From NCBI GenBank assembly GCA_964424125.1, contig CAYRHS010000012.1, forward strand, positions 1 through 30,696: a stretch of DNA of 30,696 nucleotides, written 5' to 3'. The notes under the pieces are model-generated. The model worked only from the letters and a program-made list of their open reading frames with translations. It made no database searches and had not been told where the DNA came from. The stretch's first letter is position 1; each line of letters opens with the position of its first letter. This DNA comes from CAYRHS01 sp964424125. GTDB taxonomy: Bacteria > Actinomycetota > Acidimicrobiia > IMCC26256 > JAOSJL01. This document shows, piece by piece, positions 16,860 through 23,535 of this stretch. The position numbers and the translations under genes are program-made.

Positions 16860-17158
16860 AGCGCTGGAGCCGGCCCGCGCGTATCGCCCTGCTCACGCTG
16901 ATGGTCGTCGCCTTCCTCTTCGCCTTCGTCTTCCCGACCCGGGCACTGCTCGCCCAGCGCAAGGAGGAGAACCGGGCCCGCGACCGCCTCGAGCTGCTCC
17001 GCAAGGAGAGCGACAGCCTCGCTGACGAGGCCGAGCGGCTCCGATCCGACGAGGAGATCGAGCGCCTGGCACGGGAGCGCTTCCACCTCGTCTACCCCGG
17101 CGAGGAGTCCTACGCCGTCGTTCCCGAGGCGTCGACGACCACGACCACCGCCCCCTGA
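16856..17158 (+). CDS. FtsB/DivIC-like septum formation initiator protein
   Basis: 100-residue single-pass membrane protein of the FtsB/DivIC family, which works with FtsL and FtsQ in the divisome. Order: a short basic cytoplasmic N-terminus (VKRWSRPARI), one transmembrane helix (LLTLMVVAFLFAFVFP, about 11-28), a coiled coil rich in Leu, Glu and Arg (about 35-65), then the family signature EEIERLARERFHLVYPGEE, and a short Thr-rich tail. The start overlaps the eno stop. In M. tuberculosis the equivalent is the gene after eno (Rv1024). 59 bases and a -10 box separate it from DUF501. Confidence 0.9.
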   Translation: MKRWSRPARIALLTLMVVAFLFAFVFPTRALLAQRKEENRARDRLELLRKESDSLADEAERLRSDEEIERLARERFHLVYPGEESYAVVPEASTTTTTAP

Positions 17159-17205
17159 ACCTCGGCGCGCCCGAGCTTCGGGCGGGGCCACGGGCCGTCG
17201 CTTTC

Positions 17206-17211
17206 TACACT
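17206..17211 (+). promoter_or_regulatory. -10 box for a leaderless DUF501 mRNA
   Basis: TACACT, six bases before the ATG at 17218. At this spacing transcription would begin at or next to the start codon. There is no Shine-Dalgarno. Confidence 0.5.
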
Positions 17212-17217
17212 GCGACC

Positions 17218-17703
17218 ATGGCGCCCGAGGTGACGACGGACCTCCCGACCCCCGAGGACGACCGCGACGTGGCGGCGTTGCTCGGACGTCCGCCCCGTGC
17301 GGACTACCGCGTGGTGGTACGGAACGCGACCGGCGCGCCGGTGGTGATCCGCAACGCCCCGATCCAGCGTGACGGCACACCCATGCCGACCCGCTACTGG
17401 CTCGTCGATCGCGATCTGCGTCAGGAGGTCGGGCGCCTCGAGGCTGCCGGAGGGGTCCGGGAAGCGCAGCGCGAGGTGGACGCAGAAGCGCTCGCTGCCG
17501 CGCACCGCGAGTATGCGCACGAGCGCGACGGCGCGATCCCGGACGAGCACGCCGGACCTCGTCCAGCAGGTGGTGTGGGAGGTACGCGGCGGGGTGTGAA
17601 GTGCCTGCACGCCCACTACGCGCACTTCCTGGCGGGCGGTGTCGACCCCGTCGGGGCGTGGGTCGCCGCGCGCCTCGGCGACGAGATCTCACGCGGGCGG
17701 TGA
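17218..17703 (+). CDS. DUF501 family protein
   Basis: 161-residue conserved protein of unknown function. Family marks are DVAALLGRPPRADYRVVVR near the N-terminus, NAPIQRDGTPMPTRYWL, a middle region VGRLEAAGGVREA, and the strongly conserved GVKCLHAHYAH (one Cys and two His, possibly a metal or catalytic site) near residue 130. No signal peptide or membrane segment. The ATG lies six bases after a -10 box, so the mRNA may be leaderless. It overlaps ppx by GTGA and follows the FtsB-like gene, a neighbourhood retained widely in actinobacteria (Rv1025 position). A link to polyphosphate or exopolyphosphatase is inferred from neighbourhood only. Confidence 0.93.
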   Translation: MAPEVTTDLPTPEDDRDVAALLGRPPRADYRVVVRNATGAPVVIRNAPIQRDGTPMPTRYWLVDRDLRQEVGRLEAAGGVREAQREVDAEALAAAHREYAHERDGAIPDEHAGPRPAGGVGGTRRGVKCLHAHYAHFLAGGVDPVGAWVAARLGDEISRGR

Positions 17704-18632
17704 GCGACCGTTACGCCGCCGTCGACGTCGGCACGAACTCCGTCCGACTCCTGGTCGCGGACGTGACCGGCGCCGGGCTCGAGCCGCTCGATCGCCGGAT
17801 GCACATCACCCGGCTGGGCGCCGGGGTCAATGCACACGGGCGTCTGGCGCCGGACGCGATCGAACGGACACTCCGTGTCCTGGCGCAGTACCGCCGGGCG
17901 CTCGATTCCCACGGGAGCCCGCCCGTACGCGCCGCGGCCACGAGCGCGGCCCGAGACGCTGCCAACCGGGACGAGCTGTTCGGTCCGGCCGGGAAACTGG
18001 GCTTCGAGCTCGAGCTCCTCTCGGGCGAGGAGGAGGCTGCGCTGTCCTTCCGAGGCGCGACCGCAGGGCTGAGCGGCGTCCACGTGCCGGCTCCCTACCT
18101 GGTCGTCGACATCGGCGGGGGCTCGACCGAGTTCGTGGTCGGTGAGGACGAACCGGACTCGTCGATCTCGGTGGCGATGGGTTGCGTGCGCACCACCGAG
18201 CAGTACCTCGCCTCGGACCCGCCCGCCCCGGAGGAGCTCTCGGTCGCGATCTCGGCGGTTCGCGACGAGCTCGCGGACGTCGCCCGCGCCCTCCCGGCGG
18301 CTCAGGACGCCCGGACGCTGATCGGCCTGGCGGGAACGGTGACCACGGTCGCGGCGGTCGAGATGGGCCTTGCCCGGTACGACCGTGACGCGATCCACCA
18401 CTTCCGTCTCACCCACGCGGCGGCCGAGGACGTGTTCCGGACGCTCTCGACCGAGCCGGCCGAGCAACGGCGGCAGAACCCGGGGCTCGAGCCCGGCCGG
18501 GCCGACGTCATCGTCGGCGGGAACGTGATCCTGGTCGCGATCATGCGCTTCTTCGGCTTCGACGAGCTCCTCGTCTCGGAGTCGGACATCCTCGACGGTC
18601 TGGTGCTCAGCCAGGTCGACGGGCGGGGTTGA
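17700..18632 (+). CDS. ppx: Ppx/GppA family exopolyphosphatase
   Basis: Sugar-kinase/Hsp70-fold phosphatase that hydrolyses inorganic polyphosphate and/or pppGpp. The 310-residue short actinobacterial form has VDVGTNSVRLLVAD (phosphate 1 loop) at the N-terminus, AAATSAARDAAN, LSGEEEAALSF, the second phosphate loop VVDIGGGSTEFVVG, a SVAMGCVRTTE motif, and LAGTVTTVAA. It lacks the C-terminal HD domain of E. coli Ppx/GppA. Mycobacterial members of this type (Rv0496, Rv1026) are reported as exopolyphosphatases. Start GTG 17700 overlaps the DUF501 stop. A weak 5-bp hairpin (AAGGG/CCCTT, 18634-18650) follows the stop. Confidence 0.94.
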   Translation: MSDRYAAVDVGTNSVRLLVADVTGAGLEPLDRRMHITRLGAGVNAHGRLAPDAIERTLRVLAQYRRALDSHGSPPVRAAATSAARDAANRDELFGPAGKLGFELELLSGEEEAALSFRGATAGLSGVHVPAPYLVVDIGGGSTEFVVGEDEPDSSISVAMGCVRTTEQYLASDPPAPEELSVAISAVRDELADVARALPAAQDARTLIGLAGTVTTVAAVEMGLARYDRDAIHHFRLTHAAAEDVFRTLSTEPAEQRRQNPGLEPGRADVIVGGNVILVAIMRFFGFDELLVSESDILDGLVLSQVDGRG

Positions 18633-18684
18633 AAAGGGAAAGAGACCCTTCATCGCCCGTGCCGGTGCGCCGAGGAAGAGGGTG

Positions 18685-19062
18685 ATGGATCTGCAGCGCT
18701 TCCTCGACACCTTGGACCGGCTGACCGAGACGCAGGTCCGGGCCCTCGGGTCCCGGCTCGACCACCATCACGGTTCGGCGGCCGACGAGGTCGAGGAGTG
18801 GCACCTCCTGCTCGGTGTGCGGCGCGCCCTCCAGCGCGCGCACCGGTCTCGCGACGCGGCGATGGCGGCCCACGAGGCGAGTGCCCGGGTCGTCGCGGCC
18901 GCGGCCGCGAACGGGATCCCGCTTCCCGACCCCGACGTGACGTGCGTGGCGCGAGCCGCGGCCGAGGTGGCGCGAGCGATCGCCGCGGGCGAGGACGCGT
19001 CCGGCGAGCTGCACTCGTTGCTCGCCGAGTGGATACCGATCGAGGTGCTGGTCGCGGCGTAG
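18685..19062 (+). CDS. Hypothetical small alpha-helical protein
   Basis: 125 residues from ATG 18685; a GTG one codon earlier is also possible. AGGAAGAGG just upstream is a good ribosome-binding site, so the reading frame is likely real. No signal peptide or membrane helix. The sequence begins MDLQRFLDTLDRLTETQVRA, has a His-rich patch (RLDHHHG), two long Ala/Arg-rich amphipathic helices, and one Cys in DPDVTCVARAAAEVARA. It looks all-helical and soluble. I do not recognise the family. It sits 52 bases after ppx on the same strand and before the aminotransferase, which has its own -10 box. Confidence 0.72.
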   Translation: MDLQRFLDTLDRLTETQVRALGSRLDHHHGSAADEVEEWHLLLGVRRALQRAHRSRDAAMAAHEASARVVAAAAANGIPLPDPDVTCVARAAAEVARAIAAGEDASGELHSLLAEWIPIEVLVAA

Positions 19063-19090
19063 CCACTCGGACCGTCGGCGCGTCGGTCGC

Positions 19091-19096
19091 TACCAT
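19091..19096 (+). promoter_or_regulatory. -10 box for the leaderless aminotransferase mRNA
   Basis: TACCAT, six bases before GTG 19103. No Shine-Dalgarno is present. Confidence 0.5.
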
Positions 19097-19102
19097 CCCC
19101 GC

Positions 19103-20210
19103 GTGACCGGGACCGCTGCACCACCCCCCGACCGACTGCTGCTCGGACCGGGACCGTCGAACCTCCATCCCGAGGTCACCGAGGCGCTCGTCCGGCCCCT
19201 GCTCGGACACCTGGATCCCGAGTTCCTCGAGGTCCTCGACGACACCGCGGCGCGACTGCGAGCGATCTTCCGCACCGAGAACCCGCTGACGCTGCCGGTG
19301 AGCGGGACGGGGTCGGCGGGGATGGAGGCCTGCTTCGTGAATCTCCTCGAGCCCGGGGACGTCGCGATCGTCGGCGTCAACGGCGTGTTCGGCGAGCGGA
19401 TGTGCGAGGTCGCCCGTAGGACCGGCGCGGAGGTGGTGCGCGTGGAAGCGCCCTGGGGGCGCGCGCTCGAGCCCGGGCAGCTCCTCGAGGCGCGGGCTCG
19501 CCGGCCCGAGGCGCGCCTCGTCGCTGTGGTCCACGCCGAGACGTCGACCGGGGTCGAGAACGAGATCGCACCCCTCGCGGCTCTGCAAGAAACCGAGACC
19601 CTGCTCCTCGTCGACACGGTCACCGCGCTGGGCGGGATTCCGGTGGATGTCGACGGCTGGGGGATCGACGCTTGCTACGCGGGCACCCAGAAGTGTCTCA
19701 GCGTCCCGCCCGGGCTGGCGCCCGTGACGTTCTCACCCCGAGCCGTGGACCGGGTGCGCGCCCGGCGAGGACCGCCCCAGTCGTGGTACCTCGACGTCGG
19801 GCTCCTCGCCGCGTACGTGGGCGCGGAACGGCGCTACCACCACACCGCGCCGGTGGTGATGGTGCAGGCGCTCCACGCCGGGCTCGGGGTTCTGCTCGCC
19901 GAAGGTCTCGAAGTCGCGTGGGCCCGCCACCGTCGTGTCGGCGCGCGACTCCAGGAGGCGCTGGTCGAGCGNNNNNNNNNNAGCGGGCCGGCGCCTCCCG
20001 CAGCTCACCTCGGTCGCCCTCCCCGACGGTGTCGACGACGTGGCGATGCGCAAGGCGCTCCTGACGGAGTACGGCATCGAGGTCGGTGGGGGGCTGGGCG
20101 AGTTCGCCGGTCGGGCCTGGCGCGTCGGCCTCATGGGCCACAACGCTCGCGAGCGGACGGTGGTGACGCTCCTCGGCGCCCTCGACGACCTGCTCGAGGT
20201 CAGTCGGTGA
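19103..20210 (+). CDS. Class V PLP-dependent aminotransferase, alanine/serine-glyoxylate type (interrupted by an N gap)
   Basis: PLP enzyme of the alanine-glyoxylate / serine-pyruvate aminotransferase group, moving an amino group between Ala or Ser and glyoxylate or pyruvate. Order: LLLGPGPSNLHPEV at the N-terminus, VSGTGSAGMEA (phosphate-binding loop, about 67-76), HAETSTGVENEI, LVDTVTALGGIPVDVDGWGID with the PLP-ring Asp, and TQKCLSVPPGLAPV with the Schiff-base Lys197. Beyond the gap: LPQLTSVALPDGVDD and IEVGGGLGEFAGRAWRVGLMG. The exact substrate pair cannot be read from sequence. Frame differs across the gap. Its end overlaps the convergent orn gene by 11 bases. Confidence 0.92.
19972..19981. 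other. Assembly gap (10 N) inside the aminotransferase gene
   Basis: Flanks share AGCG, but joining there breaks the frame. For a continuous protein the missing length must be a multiple of 3. Homologues suggest roughly 10-12 residues (about 30-36 bases) between EALVER and RRLPQLTSV. Confidence 0.88.
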
Positions 20211-20781
20211 GGGTGGGGGAGCGAAAGACGGCCTCGCGGTAGTAGCGCAGCTCGGCGAGGGACTCCCGGACGTCGGCGAGCGCACGGTGGCCCTCCGCCT
20301 TGGCCGGTCGACGCCGGTAGGCATCCGGGTACCAGCGGCGGGCGAGCTCCTTGATCGTCGACACGTCGACGCTTCGATAGTGGAGGTAGCCGTCGAGGTC
20401 GGGCAGGCACCGGGCCAGGAAGCGACGGTCCATCCCGATCGAGTTGCCGCACAACGGCGCGGTGTCGGCTTCGGGAACGTGCTTGCGCACGTATTCGAGC
20501 GTGGCGGTACCGGCCGCTTCGAGGGAGGTGGTCGAAGCCTCGATCGCTCGGAGCAGGCCCGAGCGGTTGTGCATCTCGCGCACGAAGTCGTTCATCTCGG
20601 CCAGCGCCTCGGTGGACTGGTGCACGACCACGTCCGTTCCGTCGTCGAGCGGCACGAGCTCCGCATCGGTGACGAGGCAGGCGATCTCCACGATGACGTG
20701 CCGTTCGACGTCGAGGCCGGTCATCTCGAGGTCGAGCCACACCAGCCGGTTCGTCGCGTCGCTGCCGTCGGTCTTCGGCAC
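20200..20781 (-). CDS. orn: Oligoribonuclease
   Basis: 3'-5' exonuclease of the DEDDh family that degrades 2-5-mer RNA, including pGpG from cyclic-di-GMP turnover. 193 residues. Motifs: Exo I LVWLDLEMTGLD (Asp17, Glu19), PLCGNSIGMDRRFLARCLP (Exo II), HYRSVDVSTIKELARRWYP, and Exo III with HRALADVRES. Start GTG 20781 (MPKTDGSD...) is six bases after a -10-like TAGGGT, implying a leaderless mRNA. The gene is convergent with the aminotransferase and overlaps its last 11 bases. Confidence 0.96.
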   Translation of the reverse strand: MPKTDGSDATNRLVWLDLEMTGLDVERHVIVEIACLVTDAELVPLDDGTDVVVHQSTEALAEMNDFVREMHNRSGLLRAIEASTTSLEAAGTATLEYVRKHVPEADTAPLCGNSIGMDRRFLARCLPDLDGYLHYRSVDVSTIKELARRWYPDAYRRRPAKAEGHRALADVRESLAELRYYREAVFRSPTLTD

Positions 20782-20787
20782 GATGTG

Positions 20788-20793
20788 ACCCTA
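20788..20793 (-). promoter_or_regulatory. -10 box for leaderless orn mRNA
   Basis: TAGGGT on the minus strand, six bases before the orn GTG at 20781. There is no Shine-Dalgarno. Confidence 0.45.
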
Positions 20794-20805
20794 ACCGGTC
20801 GCGCG

Positions 20806-21738
20806 TCAGCCGAACTCGTTCGCGAACCCCGTCCGCCAGGACGGGATCTGCGGCGTCCAGCGGAGCTCGTTGCGGGCCCGCTGATTCGAGGCGCCGGGCA
20901 TCTCGATCATGAGATACCGCGCGTACGGGCCGCCCGCCAGGCGAGCGAGGAACCCGGGTACGCGCCTGGGCGGCTGCGCGCCGATCAGGCGGGCATACAC
21001 GGGCAGCCACTCCGACGCGGCTGCCGGCTCGTCGTCGACCACGTTGTACACGGCTGCGGGCCCCTCGAGCGCGGCGACGGTTGCGGCCGCAGCGTCCTCG
21101 ACGTGCACGAAGGAGTTGGTGCCCGTCCCCTTGCCGGCGACAGGGAATCGACGGGCACGGACCATCGCGTGGATCGATCCGTCGTGGGCGTAGGCGGTGC
21201 CGGGACCGTAGAGGTGTCCGTAGCGCAGGACGACGCCGTCCAGGTCGGCGTCGGTGACCTGGGCCTCGAGGTCGGCGACCGCGGCGATCACCGGGGCGAA
21301 GGCGCTCGGTGCCTCGAGATGGAGCGGGTCTCGTTCGGTGCGGGGCTCCCCGGGGCCGGGCCGGTACGCGAACGCGATGCTCTGGGCGATGACACGCCGC
21401 GCGCCACTTGCCCTCGCAGCCTCGATCAGGTTTTTCGTCCCTTCCGTGCGCAGCCGATCGGTGGCGGCGAGATCACGTTCGAGGTGACGGGGGTCGACCG
21501 CGGCAGGGATGTTGGTGAGCTCGTGGACGACGACCTCGGGCTCGGCCTCACGCACCGCGTCCCTCAGGGCCGTCGCGTCGAGCGCGTCGGCGAGGACCGG
21601 CCGGACGCCCGCGGCGCGCAGCCCCTCGGCCCGCTCGGGCGAACGCGAGAGCGCCGTGACGTCGTGCCCTGCCTCCGTCAGGCGGTGGACGAGGGGACGA
21701 CCGACGACACCCGTTGCGCCGGCGACGAAGATCTTCAT
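20806..21738 (-). CDS. NAD-dependent epimerase/dehydratase family protein (extended/atypical SDR)
   Basis: 310-residue Rossmann-fold protein. N-terminus MKIFVAGATGVVGRPLVHRL has the GxxGxxG dinucleotide site, then LSRSPERAEGL, VVVHELTNIP, a long insert with RTEGTKNLIEAARASGARRVIAQSIAFAY, LRYGHLYGPGT, and FVHVEDAAAATVAALEG followed by NVVDDEPAAASEW. The Tyr of the active site is visible (AFAY) but YxxxK is not (YRPGPG), so substrate and chemistry are uncertain. ATG 21738 overlaps the stop of the upstream membrane-protein gene (ATGA), making a two-gene operon on the minus strand. Confidence 0.88.
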   Translation of the reverse strand: MKIFVAGATGVVGRPLVHRLTEAGHDVTALSRSPERAEGLRAAGVRPVLADALDATALRDAVREAEPEVVVHELTNIPAAVDPRHLERDLAATDRLRTEGTKNLIEAARASGARRVIAQSIAFAYRPGPGEPRTERDPLHLEAPSAFAPVIAAVADLEAQVTDADLDGVVLRYGHLYGPGTAYAHDGSIHAMVRARRFPVAGKGTGTNSFVHVEDAAAATVAALEGPAAVYNVVDDEPAAASEWLPVYARLIGAQPPRRVPGFLARLAGGPYARYLMIEMPGASNQRARNELRWTPQIPSWRTGFANEFG

Positions 21739-22133
21739 GTTCGCTCCCGGACCTCCCGGAGGAGCACGGCGAGCACGACGGCAAACGCAGCGAGCAGCAC
21801 CGCGTCGAGGGGGCCGGCCCACCCCGGGTCGGCGTCTCCGACGTCGACGACGTGGTTGACGAGGTGGAGCAGGTACTGGACGAGTGCGAGCGCGGCCACG
21901 GGGATGCGCCAGGTGGGCCGCGCGGCGGCGACCACGAGCGCCAGCCCCAGCGCGACGTACCACGTGCTCACGTCACGGACGTAATGGGGATTGAAGGGGC
22001 CGAATCCACCGATCGTGTCGGTGAAGCTCTCGGGCGCGAGGGCCATCCAGGCCCCCAGCGCGAGCTGCGAGACGCCCAGCAGGACGAACACGACACCCGC
22101 GTTCGAACGGACCGCCGTCTTCACCGCCGCCAT
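21735..22133 (-). CDS. Hypothetical four-helix integral membrane protein
   Basis: 132 residues from ATG 22133 with four predicted transmembrane helices: VVFVLLGVSQLALGAWMAL, VSTWYVALGLALVVAAA, PVAALALVQYLLHLVNHVV and LDAVLLAAFAVVLAVLL. Between helices 1 and 2 is PESFTDTIGGFGPFNPHYVRD, which looks conserved-family-like. Helix 3 ends with two His (LLHLVNHVVDVGD) at the membrane edge, possibly a metal or heme site, but that is speculation. I do not recognise a named family. It is the first gene of a two-gene unit with the epimerase and is divergent from the GNAT gene (56 bases between starts). Confidence 0.8.
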   Translation of the reverse strand: MAAVKTAVRSNAGVVFVLLGVSQLALGAWMALAPESFTDTIGGFGPFNPHYVRDVSTWYVALGLALVVAAARPTWRIPVAALALVQYLLHLVNHVVDVGDADPGWAGPLDAVLLAAFAVVLAVLLREVRERT

Positions 22134-22175
22134 GGTTGCCACCGCCTGCGGAGCCGTCGGTGGCCCCCGCGCCGC

Positions 22176-22181
22176 TAACCT
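22176..22181 (+). promoter_or_regulatory. -10 box for the GNAT gene
   Basis: TAACCT, eight bases before GTG 22190. Spacing fits a leaderless or nearly leaderless mRNA. Confidence 0.42.
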
Positions 22182-22189
22182 GCCACAGC

Positions 22190-22789
22190 GTGCCGGAGCT
22201 CTGTGGCCCCCGCTGCCATCTGCGGCCCCTGCGGCCCGATGACTACGAGGCCTGGCGTGAGGTCCGTCGCCGGAGCCGTCGGTGGCTCGAGACGTGGGAG
22301 CCCTTGCCCGAGGCGGGCACATCCGACCCGGCCGGCGACCGCGAGGCCTTCCGAGCCCGGTGTGCGGCCTGGGAGCGTCAGCGGCACCTCGACACCGCGT
22401 ACGGCTTCGGGATCTTCTTCGCCGACGGCCGCTTCGTGGGTGAGGTCAGCCTGGGTACGGTTCACCGCGGTCCCTTCCAGACCGCCTATCTCGGATACTG
22501 GATCGACGAGCAGCACGCCGGGCAGGGCCTCGTCCCCGAGGCGGTCGCCCTCGTGCTCGCCTATGCGTTCGAGGAGCTCCGGCTGCACCGCGTCGAGGCC
22601 GCGGTGGTGCCTCGGAACCGTGCGAGCCTTCGTGTGGTCGAGAAGCTCGGCCTCCGTTTCGAGGGGGTCGCCGAGCGATTCCTCCAGATCCGGGGCGTGT
22701 GGGAGGACCACGCCCGCTACGCGATCACGGCCGAGGAGTGGGCCGAGCGTCGTGCCGCCCTCGAGCAAGGATTCGGTGCCCGGCGCTGA
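22190..22789 (+). CDS. GNAT acetyltransferase, RimJ/RimL type
   Basis: 199-residue acetyltransferase resembling the RimJ/RimL group that acetylates N-terminal amines of ribosomal or other proteins. N-terminus CHLRPLRPDDYEAWREVRR is the family's opening, then GIFFADGRFVGEVSLGTV (beta 2-4), YLGYWIDEQHAGQGLVPEAV with the acetyl-CoA loop (HAGQGL), and VVPRNRASLRVVEKLGLRFEG. GTG 22190 is chosen because it lies just before the core and eight bases after a -10 box. The target cannot be told from sequence. It converges on the zinc-ribbon gene with 13 bases between stops. Confidence 0.92.
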   Translation: MPELCGPRCHLRPLRPDDYEAWREVRRRSRRWLETWEPLPEAGTSDPAGDREAFRARCAAWERQRHLDTAYGFGIFFADGRFVGEVSLGTVHRGPFQTAYLGYWIDEQHAGQGLVPEAVALVLAYAFEELRLHRVEAAVVPRNRASLRVVEKLGLRFEGVAERFLQIRGVWEDHARYAITAEEWAERRAALEQGFGARR

Positions 22790-22802
22790 ACCTCGTGGCC
22801 CC

Positions 22803-23535
22803 TCAGCTCTCCGCGGGGAGGAGCTCGAAGGACTCGACGAGGCGGTCGAACGGTGCTCGTTCACCGCTCTTCGAGCCGACCTCGATGACGTAGACGCGGC
22901 TGTCCACCTGGAAGACCAGTGCCCATGTCACCTGCTCGTCGCTCTCGACGAGCGCCTCCGTCGCGTCGATGTCGCCGACTTGGCGCGCGTGCATTTGCTC
23001 GACCGTCCCGTCGATCGCGGTCGCGACTGCTTGGGGTGCCGCGCGCAGGAGTCCGGGGACGTCGACGTCCACGTCGATCCAGCTGACCGCGAACAGGTAG
23101 TCGGTCCCGGGACGATCTTCCACCCCCTCGCTCGTCAGCTCGAGGTTCTCGACTTCGAAGTCTTCGGTGACGCGCTCCGGATCGGTCGGATAGGTGGCGC
23201 GGAAGCCGCCTTCGNNNNNNNNNNCCGCCTTCGTGCGACGTGAACTCGACGCCCTTGTTATCGGCGACATACGCGTCGACTGCTCTCTCGCCTGTTTCAC
23301 GGGTGAGCCACCAGACGCCGAACCCCGCGCACCCTACGACGATCGCGATCGCGATCGCGAGGAGGGCGTTTCCGAGCCCCCGCCTCGACCGCCTCCGTGG
23401 GGCGAACACCAGCGGGTCGACGGGGGGTGGAGCCGCGGGCGGCTGCAGACCGGGCGCGACACCGATGGGTGCCTTGCAGAGCCAACAAACGGTGGCGTCG
23501 TCGTCCACCCACGTGTCGCACGAGGGGCACTTCAC
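22803..23535 (-). CDS. Zinc-ribbon, single-pass membrane protein with extracellular domain (contains a false N gap)
   Basis: N-terminal zinc ribbon MKCPSCDTWVDDDATVCWLC (two CxxC pairs), a Pro-rich linker, basic RRRSRRG, one transmembrane helix (ALLAIAIAIVVGCAGFGVWW), and an extracytoplasmic domain of about 150 residues with beta-rich content (GGFRATYPTDPERV, LFAVSWIDVDVDVPGLL, VFQVDSRVYVIEVGS). Removing the ten Ns plus the duplicated nine bases gives a continuous frame reading EFTSHEGGFRATYP. The GTG start overlaps the stop of the SDR gene upstream (GTGA), so it is the last gene of the acyltransferase-SDR operon. Function unknown; the C-terminal domain resembles secreted surface or sensor domains that I cannot name. 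Confidence 0.85.
23215..23224. other. Assembly gap (10 N) that is probably false
   Basis: The nine bases before the gap (23206-23214, CCGCCTTCG) are repeated exactly after it (23225-23233). Collapsing both copies and the Ns (19 bases) restores the frame. Confidence 0.85.

Noticed and set aside
18634..18650. AAGGG/CCCTT hairpin after ppx as a terminator
   Set aside because: Only five pairs, seven-base loop, no T tract, and the next gene is close on the same strand.
19968..19985. Joining the aminotransferase flanks at the shared AGCG
   Set aside because: Gives a frameshift and a wrong C-terminus; a real gap fits better.
23340..23361. GATCGC tandem units resembling cyanobacterial HIP1 or a repeat element
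   Set aside because: They encode the Ala-Ile repeats of a transmembrane helix; local coding explains them.
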